A stretch of DNA of 30,909 nt, from positions 1-30,909 of the forward strand of contig DCUM01000080.1 of assembly GCA_002327255.1 (NCBI GenBank), read 5' to 3'. A program made the position numbers and the translations under genes. This document shows, piece by piece, positions 14,474-23,602 of this stretch; the first letter of the stretch is position 1, and every line of letters starts with the position of its first letter. This DNA comes from a bacterium UBA2214. Lineage in GTDB: Bacteria > Zhuqueibacterota > Zhuqueibacteria > Residuimicrobiales > Residuimicrobiaceae. Below the pieces are notes generated by a model. The model saw only the letters and a program-made list of their open reading frames with translations, was not told the DNA's origin and did no database searches.

Positions 14474-15572
14474 GCGGCAAAAAGTTTCGCAACCTGGAGA
14501 CGATGCGCTGAATGCGATGCAACTTGATCATCTCCGGGATGTGCGGACAGTCATGGCATTGCGCGCCCTGCTCCTTCAGCCATGCGGCGCCATCGGGCGC
14601 GGCGGCGCGGCGGCGGAATTCCCGCAGCCGTTCGCCATGCCAGATTTCCCGGAACGATTGCTCATGGAGATTCCCGAGTGGATAGGCGCAGCGGCAGCAG
14701 GGGAGCACATCACCATTGCCGCGAATGCGCACGTGAAACCATGTGATCAGACAGGGCGCATGTTGCCATGTCTCCGGTCCGCTCTCCTGCATGACCACAT
14801 CGCGGGCAATGGTGTGGGTCAATGAATGCCTCTTTAAAGCGCTCTTTTTGCCCCGCAGCTCGCGGCCCAGCTGCTTGCGTTCCACCGTATCGAGCGCCAG
14901 TCCAGCCACTTTTTCCCCCAATTCAACAAAGCGGCCAAAGGTGATGCCATCGCAACCGCAAGCGGCTGCCAGCGCGATGGCGGCGTCCACTTCATCGCGA
15001 TTGGTACGGTTGACCGGAAAAAAGAGCTGCAGCAACGGTTTTGCAGCCGCTTTTTCCTGACGCGCCGCCCGCAACCGGCGAATATTTTCCTGAATGCGCA
15101 CGAAATGACCGGGATCGCTGCCGGCATAGTTTTTCCGGAAGGAGGCTTCGCCGGCGGCGAAGAGGCTGAAGCGCAGCACATCCACCTGAATGGCGATGAG
15201 TCTTTCCGCCATTGCCGCGTCGATCAACGTGCCATTGGTGAAGAGCGTCACCAGCGACGGCCGGGCTTTCAACAATGTCAACAGTTCGAGAATCTGAGGG
15301 TGCACGAAAGGCTCCCCCGATCCCTCCACAAAATAATGCATCTCCTGAGGGGCAAGATCGCTGACCAGGCGTTGCAGCAGCGCGAGCGGCATGACCGGGG
15401 CCGTCTCTTCTCCGGACGGACGCTCTCTTAAAAGGGGTGAATGGAAGCGGCAGCCAATGCAGGTCAAATTACAGTGGGGTGTGACGTCCAGCGTGATGAA
15501 CGCGGGCCAGTGATTTTTTGGGGCACCCGACCATAACGCCCGCAATAACGACCATTTGCGGCTATATTTCAT
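14457..15572 (-). CDS. Radical SAM/SPASM protein of unknown substrate
   Basis: A 371-residue radical SAM protein. The start at 15572 is chosen for GGGAG 8 bases upstream; the in-frame ATG at 15587 has no ribosome site. H-C34-NLT-C38-IG-C41 is the SAM-cluster motif, and FVEGSGEP replaces the usual GGEP. The C-terminal part has C-L-I-T-W-F-H-V-R-I-x-G-N-G-D-V-L-P-C-C-R-C and CHDCPHIPEM, a short SPASM/twitch-type cluster region. It lacks the C-P-A-x-x-x-x-E-H-G signature of the RiPP operon enzymes, so it belongs to another subgroup. It is divergent from the glycan operon and convergent with the GH128 gene. It may modify a sugar or a peptide; no precursor is found beside it. Confidence 0.88.
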   Translation of the reverse strand: MKYSRKWSLLRALWSGAPKNHWPAFITLDVTPHCNLTCIGCRFHSPLLRERPSGEETAPVMPLALLQRLVSDLAPQEMHYFVEGSGEPFVHPQILELLTLLKARPSLVTLFTNGTLIDAAMAERLIAIQVDVLRFSLFAAGEASFRKNYAGSDPGHFVRIQENIRRLRAARQEKAAAKPLLQLFFPVNRTNRDEVDAAIALAAACGCDGITFGRFVELGEKVAGLALDTVERKQLGRELRGKKSALKRHSLTHTIARDVVMQESGPETWQHAPCLITWFHVRIRGNGDVLPCCRCAYPLGNLHEQSFREIWHGERLREFRRRAAAPDGAAWLKEQGAQCHDCPHIPEMIKLHRIQRIVSRLRNFLPLNRAD

Positions 15573-15766
15573 GATGTGATCTCCCATGAACAGGTAATAA
15601 TTAACTAAATTCAGGGGAGTAAACCAACAAAAAACACAATAAGGCTCAGAAGAGGCCGGACTTTTATCAATCTCCTTTGAGCTTGATGATTTCTTTTGTA
15701 TCTTATCAGTCTGTCGCTGACGGCCTGGAATGAGGATTCGCAGGCGTGCAGGAGGAAAATCTGTTT

Positions 15767-16774
15767 GTGAAAAATGTATCTGTAATCATCCCGACCTATA
15801 ATCGCGCCGCTATCCTGCCGCAGATTCTTGCCCCGCTTCTGGATGACCGGGAGCACGTCCTGGAAGTCATTATCGCGGATGACGGCTCGACCGATGACAC
15901 GGTCGCGATCGCGCGGGAGATGGGCGCCCGCGTCATCGAGCTCAACCGCCGCCAGAATGCCAACCTCTGCCGCAACCAGGGCGCCCGTGTCGCCGGCGGC
16001 GAGATTCTGCTCTTCCTCGACAGCGATGTGGTGCTGGACGCCGGCAGCTTTGCCTATCTGCAGGATTATTTTGCCGATCCGGAGATCGACGGCGTCGTCG
16101 GCGTCTATTCGGTCAAACACCGTCACGAAAATATCACCAGCCAGTACAAAAATTTGTGGATACGTTTCTCCTTCCTGCAGAGCCGGCAGCGCACCGACTG
16201 GATTTTTGGCGCTGTCTCCGCCATCCGGCGCGAGGCTTTCCTGCGCGTCAACGGATTCAATGAAGCCTATCAGCCGCACAATGCCGATGATCTCGACCTC
16301 GGCAAACGCATGCTCGAATATTCGTTTCACATTGTCCTGGATCCCCGGCTGAGCGTCGAACACCTCAAGCGCCATACCCTCTCTTCACTGCTGCGCAACG
16401 ATTTCATCCGCAGCCGCTGGTTCGTCTACCTGGCGGATTTTTTCAACGAGTTGGGCAGCTCGTGGCGCAAGGGCGTATTCAATGTCTATCCCCGTTTCAT
16501 CCTCGCGACGCCCCTTGCCCCCCTGATACCGATGCTGGCCGTGCCGGCGATGAAATGGCCGCGCATGGGATGGGCGGTGTTTTTCACTTCGTTTCTCTAC
16601 CTGTTTCTGAACCATCCCTTTTTATCCTATTTGAAAAAAGAACGCGGATGGATCGCCACGCTGCAGAGTCTGCCCGTGCTCTATCTGGATCATTGCGCCT
16701 GCGCGGCCGGCGTGGCAGCCGGACTCTTCGACTGGGCGCGGTCCAGAATGTCTCGCAAACAGCCAGGTAAATAA
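15767..16774 (+). CDS. Family 2 glycosyltransferase with C-terminal membrane segments
   Basis: A 335-residue GT-A enzyme, first gene of the plus-strand glycan operon. The GTG at 15767 is chosen as start: AGGAGG (15750-15755) lies 11 bases upstream, and the protein then begins at the conserved SVIIPTYNR strand. The in-frame GTG at 15746 would lie before that ribosome site. DDGSTDDT binds nucleotide sugar, FLDSDV is the D-x-D metal motif (about residue 88), and NADDLDLGKRM is the acceptor-side acidic motif. Hydrophobic segments after residue 240 (FILATPLAPLIPMLAV, MGWAVFFTSFLYLFL) anchor it to the inner membrane. It adds a sugar to the lipid-linked repeat unit; donor and acceptor unknown. A weak TTGAGC-N16-TATCTT pair (15677-15704) could be its promoter. 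Confidence 0.9.
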   Translation: MKNVSVIIPTYNRAAILPQILAPLLDDREHVLEVIIADDGSTDDTVAIAREMGARVIELNRRQNANLCRNQGARVAGGEILLFLDSDVVLDAGSFAYLQDYFADPEIDGVVGVYSVKHRHENITSQYKNLWIRFSFLQSRQRTDWIFGAVSAIRREAFLRVNGFNEAYQPHNADDLDLGKRMLEYSFHIVLDPRLSVEHLKRHTLSSLLRNDFIRSRWFVYLADFFNELGSSWRKGVFNVYPRFILATPLAPLIPMLAVPAMKWPRMGWAVFFTSFLYLFLNHPFLSYLKKERGWIATLQSLPVLYLDHCACAAGVAAGLFDWARSRMSRKQPGK

Positions 16775-16775
16775 T

Positions 16776-17741
16776 ATGACCGAAAAAAAACAACCCGTTC
16801 CCGTCATCACTTTGATCGTTTCCTGCAGTATCTTCCCGGAACAGCTTTCCGCCTTCATGCGCCGCATCGAAGAGTCGGCCGACCTCGAGCAGGTTGAATT
16901 GATTCTGGTTGCGCGGCGCGGGCACGATTATCGTTCCGTGGCGCGCGCTGCTTTCCAGGCCGTCGATGCGGTGTTCATTGACGCCGGCGCAACCCTGAAT
17001 GCCGCGCGCGCGCAGGCCGTCCGCCGCGCACACGCAGACATCATTCTGTTCGCCGAAGATCATGGCCACCTGCACGGACCCTGGGTGCAGCACCTGCCCT
17101 CATTGTACCGCGATCCGGCAGTCTCCGCCGTCGCCTGGACCATCCGTCCCGGCAACCTCAAAACCATCGCCAGTTGGACGGGGTTCCTGGTCGAGTACGG
17201 CTGGTGGGGACCAGGCGTTCCCGACGGAACAAAGCTGTCCCATCTGCCCGGCCACAATTGCTCCTACCACCGCAGCCGCCTGATGGACCTGGATGCTGAT
17301 CTGGAGGATCTCCTGCTCGCCGAAGGCATTCTCCATTGGCATCTGATGGATCAGGGCGACACGCTCTCTTTCACGACCGGTATCCACTCGATCCATTATG
17401 AACCCTGTACGCTGCGTGAGCTGTGGCTGGCTGACTTTTGGTATGGCTGGAGTTTTGCAGTGGCCCGCCAGTCATTCAACCGATGGGGGTTCGGCAGACG
17501 ACTGCTCTATGCCGCGGCGATCTGGCTCAAACCCGCGGTGCGCTGGCGGGAAATCCTGCGCACGCCCCGCGATGCAGCGTTCTTTCCCAAAGCCATCGTC
17601 TGGCGCTGCGCGCTGCCCATCACCATCACTTTTCTGATTGCCAGCTGCGGCGAATGCCTGGGACACCTCTTCGGCCGGTGGAAAGCGCCGAAAGAATTGG
17701 AAAAATACGAATTGGCAAGCGACCGGCAGGTGAAGGCATGA
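16776..17741 (+). CDS. GT2-like glycosyltransferase, divergent
   Basis: A 321-residue protein with a reduced GT-A pattern: VITLIVSCSIF as the first strand, A-T-L-N-A-A-R-A-Q-A-V in the position of the usual A-R-N-x-G helix, and LFAEDHGHLH (E94-D95-H96) in place of D-x-D, a variant common in GT2 relatives of such operons. PGHNCSYHRSRL occupies the acceptor region. The C-terminal half has basic and aromatic helices and a weak membrane segment (ITITFLIASCGECLG). It follows the previous gene by one base and shares an ATGA overlap with the next, so the three are co-translated. Likely another sugar transferase of the repeat unit, but the altered metal motif leaves activity less certain. Confidence 0.82.
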   Translation: MTEKKQPVPVITLIVSCSIFPEQLSAFMRRIEESADLEQVELILVARRGHDYRSVARAAFQAVDAVFIDAGATLNAARAQAVRRAHADIILFAEDHGHLHGPWVQHLPSLYRDPAVSAVAWTIRPGNLKTIASWTGFLVEYGWWGPGVPDGTKLSHLPGHNCSYHRSRLMDLDADLEDLLLAEGILHWHLMDQGDTLSFTTGIHSIHYEPCTLRELWLADFWYGWSFAVARQSFNRWGFGRRLLYAAAIWLKPAVRWREILRTPRDAAFFPKAIVWRCALPITITFLIASCGECLGHLFGRWKAPKELEKYELASDRQVKA

Positions 17742-18637
17742 AACGGTTTGCGGTCATCGTGCCGGTTTACCAGTCACAGGCCACGCTCGCTGCGTGCCTG
17801 ACCAGCCTCGCGGCACAGCGTTTCAGCGATTTCGATGTCGTCCTGGTAGACAGCTCCCCCGGCGAGGCCTGCCTGCGCATTGCGGAAAAATTTGACTTTC
17901 ACCTGATACGTCCCGGGAAACGCTTGTGGATGCACGAAGCGCGCCGCCTGGGCATCGAATCCAGCCAGAGTGAATTTATCGTTTTCAGCGACCCGGATTG
18001 CATTGCCGCACCCGACTGGCTGGAACGCATCGACGACGCGATCGGACAGGGACACGATCTGATCGGCGGCGCCATCGCCTGCTGGCCTGAAGGCTATTGG
18101 CAGCAGGTCGCCCATCAGATCAAATTCTGGCTGTGGCAGCCCGGGATTGCACCCCGCAGCTTCAGGCAGCCTCCATTTGACAGCCTCGCTTCCGCCAACA
18201 TGGCCATCCGTCGTACCTGGTATGACCGGGTGGGCGGACTCGATGCGCGGATGATTTCGGCCGATACCCTGATCTGCTATCAGAGCGCACAATCCGGCGT
18301 GGCGCCCTTTTTTCAGTCGCACGCTGTGGTTTCGCATATCCATGGCCCCATCACGCTGCGGGCGCTGCTGCGCGAACGCTGGTCGCGAAGCCAGGATTTT
18401 TTCCGGATGCGCAGCCGGCAGTGGCGCCGGCCACACGCCTGCAGGGTGCTCTTTCTCCTCGGCTGGCCGTTCCTGGTGCTGCGCATGCTTGGCTGGCGCG
18501 CCCTGCACGCTGTGCGGACGCGGACGCTGAACGCTTTTCTGGCCGCCCTGCCCTGGATCGCGCTGTGCGAGTGCGCCTGGATGCTCGGACAAACCCTGGC
18601 TGCCACCCGGTTGCCGAAACCCGGGAGAAGAGCTTGA
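17738..18637 (+). CDS. Family 2 glycosyltransferase
   Basis: A 299-residue GT-A protein. The start at 17738 overlaps the previous stop as ATGA, and the protein begins directly with FAVIVPVYQSQATL; open frame further upstream lies inside the previous gene and is not used. VVLVDSSPGEA, then H-E-A-R-R-L-G-I and FSDPDC (D85-P-D87) give the nucleotide-sugar and metal sites. SANMAIRRTWYDRVGG is the typical acceptor-side loop. The C-terminal 90 residues are basic with one or two membrane-seeking stretches (RVLFLLGWPFLVLRMLGW). It closely resembles the GT2 domains encoded at 18634 and 23599, with the same D-x-D-C-x-A-x-P-D-W run. Its stop overlaps the next start as TTGA. Confidence 0.9.
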   Translation: MKRFAVIVPVYQSQATLAACLTSLAAQRFSDFDVVLVDSSPGEACLRIAEKFDFHLIRPGKRLWMHEARRLGIESSQSEFIVFSDPDCIAAPDWLERIDDAIGQGHDLIGGAIACWPEGYWQQVAHQIKFWLWQPGIAPRSFRQPPFDSLASANMAIRRTWYDRVGGLDARMISADTLICYQSAQSGVAPFFQSHAVVSHIHGPITLRALLRERWSRSQDFFRMRSRQWRRPHACRVLFLLGWPFLVLRMLGWRALHAVRTRTLNAFLAALPWIALCECAWMLGQTLAATRLPKPGRRA

Positions 18638-20826
18638 TCACACCGCGCCCCGAAATGTCGGTCATCATTCCCACCTTCAACCGCCATGCCTCCTTGAGAC
18701 GCACCCTGGCGAGTCTGCAGCGGCAGACGCTCTCATCCGCGCTTTTTGAAATCATTGTCGTGGATGACGGCAGCAGTGATGATACCGGTCTGATGGCCCG
18801 GGAATTCCCCGGGATCATCTTCCTGCAGCAGGAGCATCTAGGCCCGGCGGCCGCGCGCAACCAGGGCGCTGCGCGCGCGCAGGCAGACCTTCTCGTTTTT
18901 ATCGATGACGACTGCACGGCGCCACCGGACTGGCTCGAAAAGATACGCCACCATTTCAGGAATCCGGATCATTTTCTCGTCGGGGGAAAATCGATCAACG
19001 CCCTGCCGCAGCGATTCTGGAGCCAGGTGCATCAATGCATCATCGATTTCTGGCAGCGAGAGAGCAATACCGCCCAGGGATCCGATCTCTTCCTGACCAG
19101 CAACAATCTCGCCATACGCAAGGCAGTGTTTGAACGGATGGAGGGTTTCGATCAGCGCTTCGTTGCCGCCGGGGCCGAAGACCGTAATCTGACGCGCGCT
19201 GTCCGCGCTGCGGGCTACCCGGTGGACTATTGTCAAGACCTGGTCATTCATCACCATCATGACCTCACCCTGCGCAAATTCGCCAGACAGCAGAGTCATT
19301 ATGGTCAGGGATCATACATCCTCTACAGCCAAACCGATTGGAACGGGCAGCGGATTCCCTGGTTTCTGCTGGCGCGCCTGGTCAAGCGCGCCTGGAGCGG
19401 CACGTCCTTGGCGGACAAGATGAAACGTTTCTCCGCCGTGTTGTTTTCACAGGTGTGCGTGTCATGGGGTTTTGTCACGGCGGCTATTGAACACAGGGGC
19501 ATCGTAGCGGAAGCCGGCGCGGACCGCCGTCCCACTGCTGTGCCGGCTTTGCTCAACGACCTCCTGCCGCTGTTTGTCAGCGCGGGCTTTCTGGTCTTCT
19601 TCGGCGCGCTGAATTGGGCCATGGTCAGCCGCATGCTCAGTCATGAGCAGATCGGTTTGTTGACCAGTCTGCTCTCCTTGCATCTGATTCTCTGGCCTGT
19701 CATGAACCTGTGTACCAGCGCCAGTATGGTGCGCCTGGCGGGATCTCATGGCAATGTAACCGACACCGGTCGGGTGCACCTGGTTTTCCGCACCGGAGTG
19801 GTGACGCAGTTGTTTATCTCCTTGCTGATGGGCGCCCTGCTTCTCGCCTTTTCCGGCACGCTGGTGCAAATCCTCTTCAGAGGGCGGATTCCCGCCATTG
19901 CGATCGGGCTGCTCATCGCAGGCCTGGTGGGCATGGCGCTCTATGAATTTATCTTTTTTATCGCCAGTGTCCGGCTCAAATTTCGAACCATGGCGTTTAT
20001 GCAGATCATGCTCTCCGCTTTCCGGCTGATTGTGCTGGCAGCCTGCTTTTTGTTATGGCCGGACGCTTCGCTGACGATGATCTTTTTCATCTATATGATC
20101 AGTTACTGGATACCCTTTTTCCTGCGCGGCCGGGATTTCACATCGATTTTCACACTGCCGTTTCAATCCGGAAAGCAGCGTGAGCCGCTATTTTCCCTTG
20201 AGATCAGCAAAAAGCTGATCCGATATGGCAGTTGGGTCAGTTCTGCCAACGTGTTGGCCTCCGTCAACCAATATCTGGGTGCCCTTTTATTGCTGCAGTT
20301 TGGCCAGGAACGGGAAGCGGGCATTTTTGGCCTGGCATTGATGGCGAGTGCGTTCATCATTGTGCTTGTCTCCGCCATTCAGCACTATTTTCTGCCCTAT
20401 GCATGCCGTCTGCAAAGTCGCACACAGATTCAGCGTTTCTACCGCTCTTCGCTCAAAGTGACCGTTCCGGTCGTGCTGGCTATGGGCGTCATGGTGCTGT
20501 TGAGCTATTTCATCTTTCCGGCCTGGTTCGGCGAAAAAGGCGCCCTGGTCTATCCGGTTTTTGTTTTGCTCAGTCTGGCACATTTGGCTGGCGCCCTGTT
20601 CAAACCGCTTTATAACATTTTCCATTTCCTCTACAAGCCGTTTCTCATCAATGTGGACCTGGCAGCCCGGCTGATCCTGCTGATGCCACTGGCGTTGTGG
20701 CTGGTCCCGGCATGGGGCGCCCTGGGGATGGCCGCTGCGCAGCTGGGTGCTGTACTGCTTGCATCCATTTTGACCTTCCGGCTTTATCGTCATCAGGTTC
20801 GCTTGCGACCGCATGAGGCTGATTGA
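18634..20826 (+). CDS. Glycosyltransferase family 2 fused to Wzx-like flippase
   Basis: A 730-residue, two-domain protein. Residues 1-300 are a GT2 enzyme: MSVIIPTFNR, VVDDGSSDDT, A-A-A-R-N-Q-G-A, FIDDDC (D91-D93), AGAEDRNLTRAV and a His-rich IHHHHDLTLRKF. From about residue 307 an oligosaccharide-flippase (polysaccharide transporter) domain begins (LLPLFVSAGFLVFFGALNWAMVSRML) and runs through about a dozen membrane helices to the end. The TTG at 18634 is taken as start: it has GGGAG 7 bases upstream and overlaps the previous stop as TTGA. The ATG at 18655 has no ribosome site but would keep the GT fold almost intact. Fusion of a sugar transferase to the flippase suggests the last sugar is added just before the lipid-linked unit crosses the inner membrane. 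Confidence 0.9.
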   Translation: MITPRPEMSVIIPTFNRHASLRRTLASLQRQTLSSALFEIIVVDDGSSDDTGLMAREFPGIIFLQQEHLGPAAARNQGAARAQADLLVFIDDDCTAPPDWLEKIRHHFRNPDHFLVGGKSINALPQRFWSQVHQCIIDFWQRESNTAQGSDLFLTSNNLAIRKAVFERMEGFDQRFVAAGAEDRNLTRAVRAAGYPVDYCQDLVIHHHHDLTLRKFARQQSHYGQGSYILYSQTDWNGQRIPWFLLARLVKRAWSGTSLADKMKRFSAVLFSQVCVSWGFVTAAIEHRGIVAEAGADRRPTAVPALLNDLLPLFVSAGFLVFFGALNWAMVSRMLSHEQIGLLTSLLSLHLILWPVMNLCTSASMVRLAGSHGNVTDTGRVHLVFRTGVVTQLFISLLMGALLLAFSGTLVQILFRGRIPAIAIGLLIAGLVGMALYEFIFFIASVRLKFRTMAFMQIMLSAFRLIVLAACFLLWPDASLTMIFFIYMISYWIPFFLRGRDFTSIFTLPFQSGKQREPLFSLEISKKLIRYGSWVSSANVLASVNQYLGALLLLQFGQEREAGIFGLALMASAFIIVLVSAIQHYFLPYACRLQSRTQIQRFYRSSLKVTVPVVLAMGVMVLLSYFIFPAWFGEKGALVYPVFVLLSLAHLAGALFKPLYNIFHFLYKPFLINVDLAARLILLMPLALWLVPAWGALGMAAAQLGAVLLASILTFRLYRHQVRLRPHEAD

Positions 20827-20827
20827 G

Positions 20828-22462
20828 ATGGCCGATTTTGACAAGGGTTTTGTGAAGGATATCGGCATCATTGCCCTGATTTTTCTCGCGGCGCTGCTCA
20901 TCAGCCAGCCGTGGGGATCCTTTCCCTTGAACGACGACTGGTCTTATAGCCGCATTCTTAAAAACTGGCTCGACGGCGGCCCGCTCCGCATCTCCGGCTG
21001 GACCGCCGTGACGTTGCTCGCGCAGATCGTTTGGGGCAGGCTCTTCTGTGAGATGTTTGGTTTTTCCTTCGACATTTTGCGCCTTTCGACTATCGTTCTG
21101 GCGCTGGCTGGATTGATCGTTCTTTATGTGATTTTGCGCGAGCTCAAGTCGGGCCGGCAGGCCGCGCTGTTTGGCGTCCTGGTGATGGCTTTCAATCCGG
21201 TTTATTTTCTTTTGACGCCCAGTTTCATGACAGAAATTCCCTTCCAGACCGCCACCCTCCTGGCTCTCTGGGCAGGCCTGCGTGCACTGCGCACAAATCG
21301 TTACAGGGATTTGCTGCTGCTATCCCTCTTTTCGGTGATGGCTACGTTGATTCGTCAGACCGGCCTGATCATTCCCATCGCTTTCCTTTGTGTCCATGTG
21401 TGCAGCCGGGGCTCATTGAGAAGGCCGTATTGGCGCGGCGCCTTGCCTTTTGTTCTCACAGCGGCTTGCCTGATCCTCTATATGGCCTGGTTGGGTCATC
21501 ATGGCGCATCGGGACACGGTTTTCCCACCTTGATGAGAAACAGCGTGACCTTCTGGGCCGGTTCGGCGCGGTTGATCCTGGCGATCATCAGCAGAAATAT
21601 AATGGCTTTTGCACTGTATCTCGCTCTCTTCGCTGCGCCCTGGTTGATCTATACCATGCCGGCCCCCAAAAGCAGACGAACATCAGCAGGATTGCTCCTG
21701 GTGGCCTTGCTGCTTACGGCCATTTTGTGGTCCATGGAGCGGCTGATGCCGCTGCCGGGCAACCTGATCCATGACTTTGGTCTGGGCCCCATCCTGCTGC
21801 GGGATGTGGCGATCTCAAAGGCGCCCCATCATCCGGCACTGGGTCTGATCTTGCGGCTGCCGTTGACGCTGCTGGCGGTGACCGGACTGATCCTCGGTAT
21901 GCTTCTGGTGTGGCGCCAGAAAAACGCCATTCGAGACAATCCCGTCCGTCTCTGGATGATAGGGATCGGCATTTTTTATGCGCTGTTGTTCGTCGTGACC
22001 TCTTACTTTTTTGATCGCAGCATGCTCATCATGCTGCCGCTGCTGCTGATCATGTTACCGGCCACCGCATCGACACCAACGGGCCGGCGCAGCGGTATTT
22101 TCATACTGTCTCTTTTCGCCGTTTTCTCGGTTCTGGGCACGCACGATTATTTCGCCTGGAACCGGGCGCGATGGCAGGCTCTCGACACGTTGACCAGGGT
22201 GGAGGGCATCGCCGCTGCGGAAATCGATGGCGGATTCGAGTTCAATGGCTGGCACAAGCCCGGCAAGCCGGTGCAGCCCCAAAAAGGGAAAAGCTGGTGG
22301 TGGGTGCAGGACGACCGCTATCTCATCACCATGGGCGTCCGTTCCGGCTATGCCGTTTACCGTACTTTTCCGTTCCGGCGCTGGCTGCCCCCCGGAGAGG
22401 GAGCGATTTATGTGCTGAAACGCCATGAAGAGAGTGGAGAGAGTGGAGAGAGTACCCGATAA
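20828..22462 (+). CDS. GT-C type membrane glycosyltransferase (GT39/ArnT-like)
   Basis: A 544-residue polytopic protein. The first loop after membrane helix 1 holds FPLNDDWSY (D36-D37), the acidic pair of lipid-phosphate-sugar-dependent GT-C enzymes. About a dozen helices follow, then a soluble C-terminal part from about residue 440 (THDYFAWNRARW... GFEFNGWHKPGK). It would transfer a sugar from a polyprenyl-phosphate donor on the periplasmic side, so it may decorate the repeat unit after flipping. The ATG at 20828 follows the previous stop by one base, with AGG 9 bases upstream; the in-frame ATG at 20813 has no ribosome site. The gene ends in a short tandem repeat giving ESG-ESG-EST. Confidence 0.85.
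   Translation: MADFDKGFVKDIGIIALIFLAALLISQPWGSFPLNDDWSYSRILKNWLDGGPLRISGWTAVTLLAQIVWGRLFCEMFGFSFDILRLSTIVLALAGLIVLYVILRELKSGRQAALFGVLVMAFNPVYFLLTPSFMTEIPFQTATLLALWAGLRALRTNRYRDLLLLSLFSVMATLIRQTGLIIPIAFLCVHVCSRGSLRRPYWRGALPFVLTAACLILYMAWLGHHGASGHGFPTLMRNSVTFWAGSARLILAIISRNIMAFALYLALFAAPWLIYTMPAPKSRRTSAGLLLVALLLTAILWSMERLMPLPGNLIHDFGLGPILLRDVAISKAPHHPALGLILRLPLTLLAVTGLILGMLLVWRQKNAIRDNPVRLWMIGIGIFYALLFVVTSYFFDRSMLIMLPLLLIMLPATASTPTGRRSGIFILSLFAVFSVLGTHDYFAWNRARWQALDTLTRVEGIAAAEIDGGFEFNGWHKPGKPVQPQKGKSWWWVQDDRYLITMGVRSGYAVYRTFPFRRWLPPGEGAIYVLKRHEESGESGESTR
22430..22456 (+). repeat. Three 9-base tandem units at the end of the GT-C gene
   Basis: GAGAGTGGA occurs twice and then as GAGAGTACC, in frame, encoding ESG-ESG-EST just before the stop. 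The unit could expand or shrink by slippage without breaking the frame. The tail is hydrophilic and probably not essential. Confidence 0.7.
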
Positions 22463-22492
22463 ATCATATACTGCAAAATGGAGAACCTGTGG

Positions 22493-23602
22493 ATGAGCAA
22501 AATATTCCTGGCGCTGCGCGCGATCATCACGCGGCGTGTCACCATACAATTTGACAAAGTCGGGTTTGATTTCAAAAACGTCCCGGCGCGGCGTTTGTAC
22601 ACTTTTATCAGCAATGGCCTTGCCGCAACCTTCAAGAGCAGCCGTGTCTGGGCACTGCCAACCATCCTGCAGATCGAGCCCGGCAATATCTGCAACCTGC
22701 GCTGTCCGGTCTGCCATGTGGTGACCGAGAACAAGGCGAAGGGGTTCATGACGCTGGCGCATTTCAAACGGCTGATCGATGAAGTGGGCGACGCCACTTT
22801 TCTGATCCATTTTTGGGGCTGGGGAGAACCGTTCATGAATCCGGATATCTATGAGATGATCGCTTACGGCAAATCCAAAGGACTGCAGTTCATCAGCAGC
22901 ACCAACGGTCATTTTTTTGAGCAGCCGGGTGCTGTCGACAACCTCATCCTTTCAGGACTCGATGTGCTCATCTTTGCCCTGGATGGGGTGGATAGCGAAA
23001 CCTACGAGCGTTATCGTCATCGCGGCGATTTTGATCGGGCCGTACAGGGGCTTGAACGTCTCTTGCAGCGCCGCCGCGAACTTGGCAGCCTGACCCCGCG
23101 TATCAATCTGCGCATGCTGGTCACCCGCGGCAATGAACATCAGATCGAGGCCATGAAAGCCCTGGCGCAAAAATGGCAGGTGGATATTTTTTCGCTCAAG
23201 ACCATGTACAGCTTTGATAATGAGAAGGAGGGACGGCACATCATCCCCAGGAATCCCCTCTATCAGCGCTCCACCTATGATGCCGACGGGAATCCGGTTC
23301 GCACAACCAATCGCTGCAAAAAATTCTGGAATCATCCGGTAGTATACTTTGATGGGGAAGTGGTATTGTGCGATTATTATAACCGCGAAGAGCTGTCGCT
23401 GGGCCGGATTTTTGACGGGGCGGGCAATTTTCGCACGGTATGGAATGGCGCTGTGGCGCGTGCCATCCGCAAACGCTTCCGCGCGAACCAGCTGGCGGAG
23501 GTGCGCTGCGGGAACTGTATCATGAATTACGCCTCCGTCGACCGCTGCGTCTCCCATGCATTCCGGCTGGAACCTCTGCAGGCGGGCGGGCCGGACGCAT
23601 GA
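22493..23602 (+). CDS. Radical SAM/SPASM protein in the glycan operon
   Basis: A 369-residue radical SAM protein. The start at 22493 has GGAG 9 bases upstream; the in-frame ATG at 22478 has none. I-C67-NLR-C71-PV-C74 binds the cluster, FWGWGEPFMNPDI is the GGEP-region variant, and ALDGVDSETYERYR is typical of SPASM-type enzymes. The C-terminal region has RCKKFW, G-E-V-V-L-C-D-Y-Y-N and VRCGNCIMNYASVDRC. Such proteins are often found in sugar and lipid-linked glycan clusters with unproven roles. It sits between GT genes and overlaps the following GT2 start as ATGA, so it is clearly part of the operon. Possible roles are sugar epimerisation, dehydrogenation or methylthiolation; none can be chosen from sequence. 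Confidence 0.9.
   Translation: MSKIFLALRAIITRRVTIQFDKVGFDFKNVPARRLYTFISNGLAATFKSSRVWALPTILQIEPGNICNLRCPVCHVVTENKAKGFMTLAHFKRLIDEVGDATFLIHFWGWGEPFMNPDIYEMIAYGKSKGLQFISSTNGHFFEQPGAVDNLILSGLDVLIFALDGVDSETYERYRHRGDFDRAVQGLERLLQRRRELGSLTPRINLRMLVTRGNEHQIEAMKALAQKWQVDIFSLKTMYSFDNEKEGRHIIPRNPLYQRSTYDADGNPVRTTNRCKKFWNHPVVYFDGEVVLCDYYNREELSLGRIFDGAGNFRTVWNGAVARAIRKRFRANQLAEVRCGNCIMNYASVDRCVSHAFRLEPLQAGGPDA

Noticed and set aside
15608..15670. Short hydrophobic frame upstream of the radical SAM gene at 15572 (TTG start after AAAGGAG)
   Set aside because: The spacing between the purine run and TTG is only one or two bases, and the peptide has no leader or core character.
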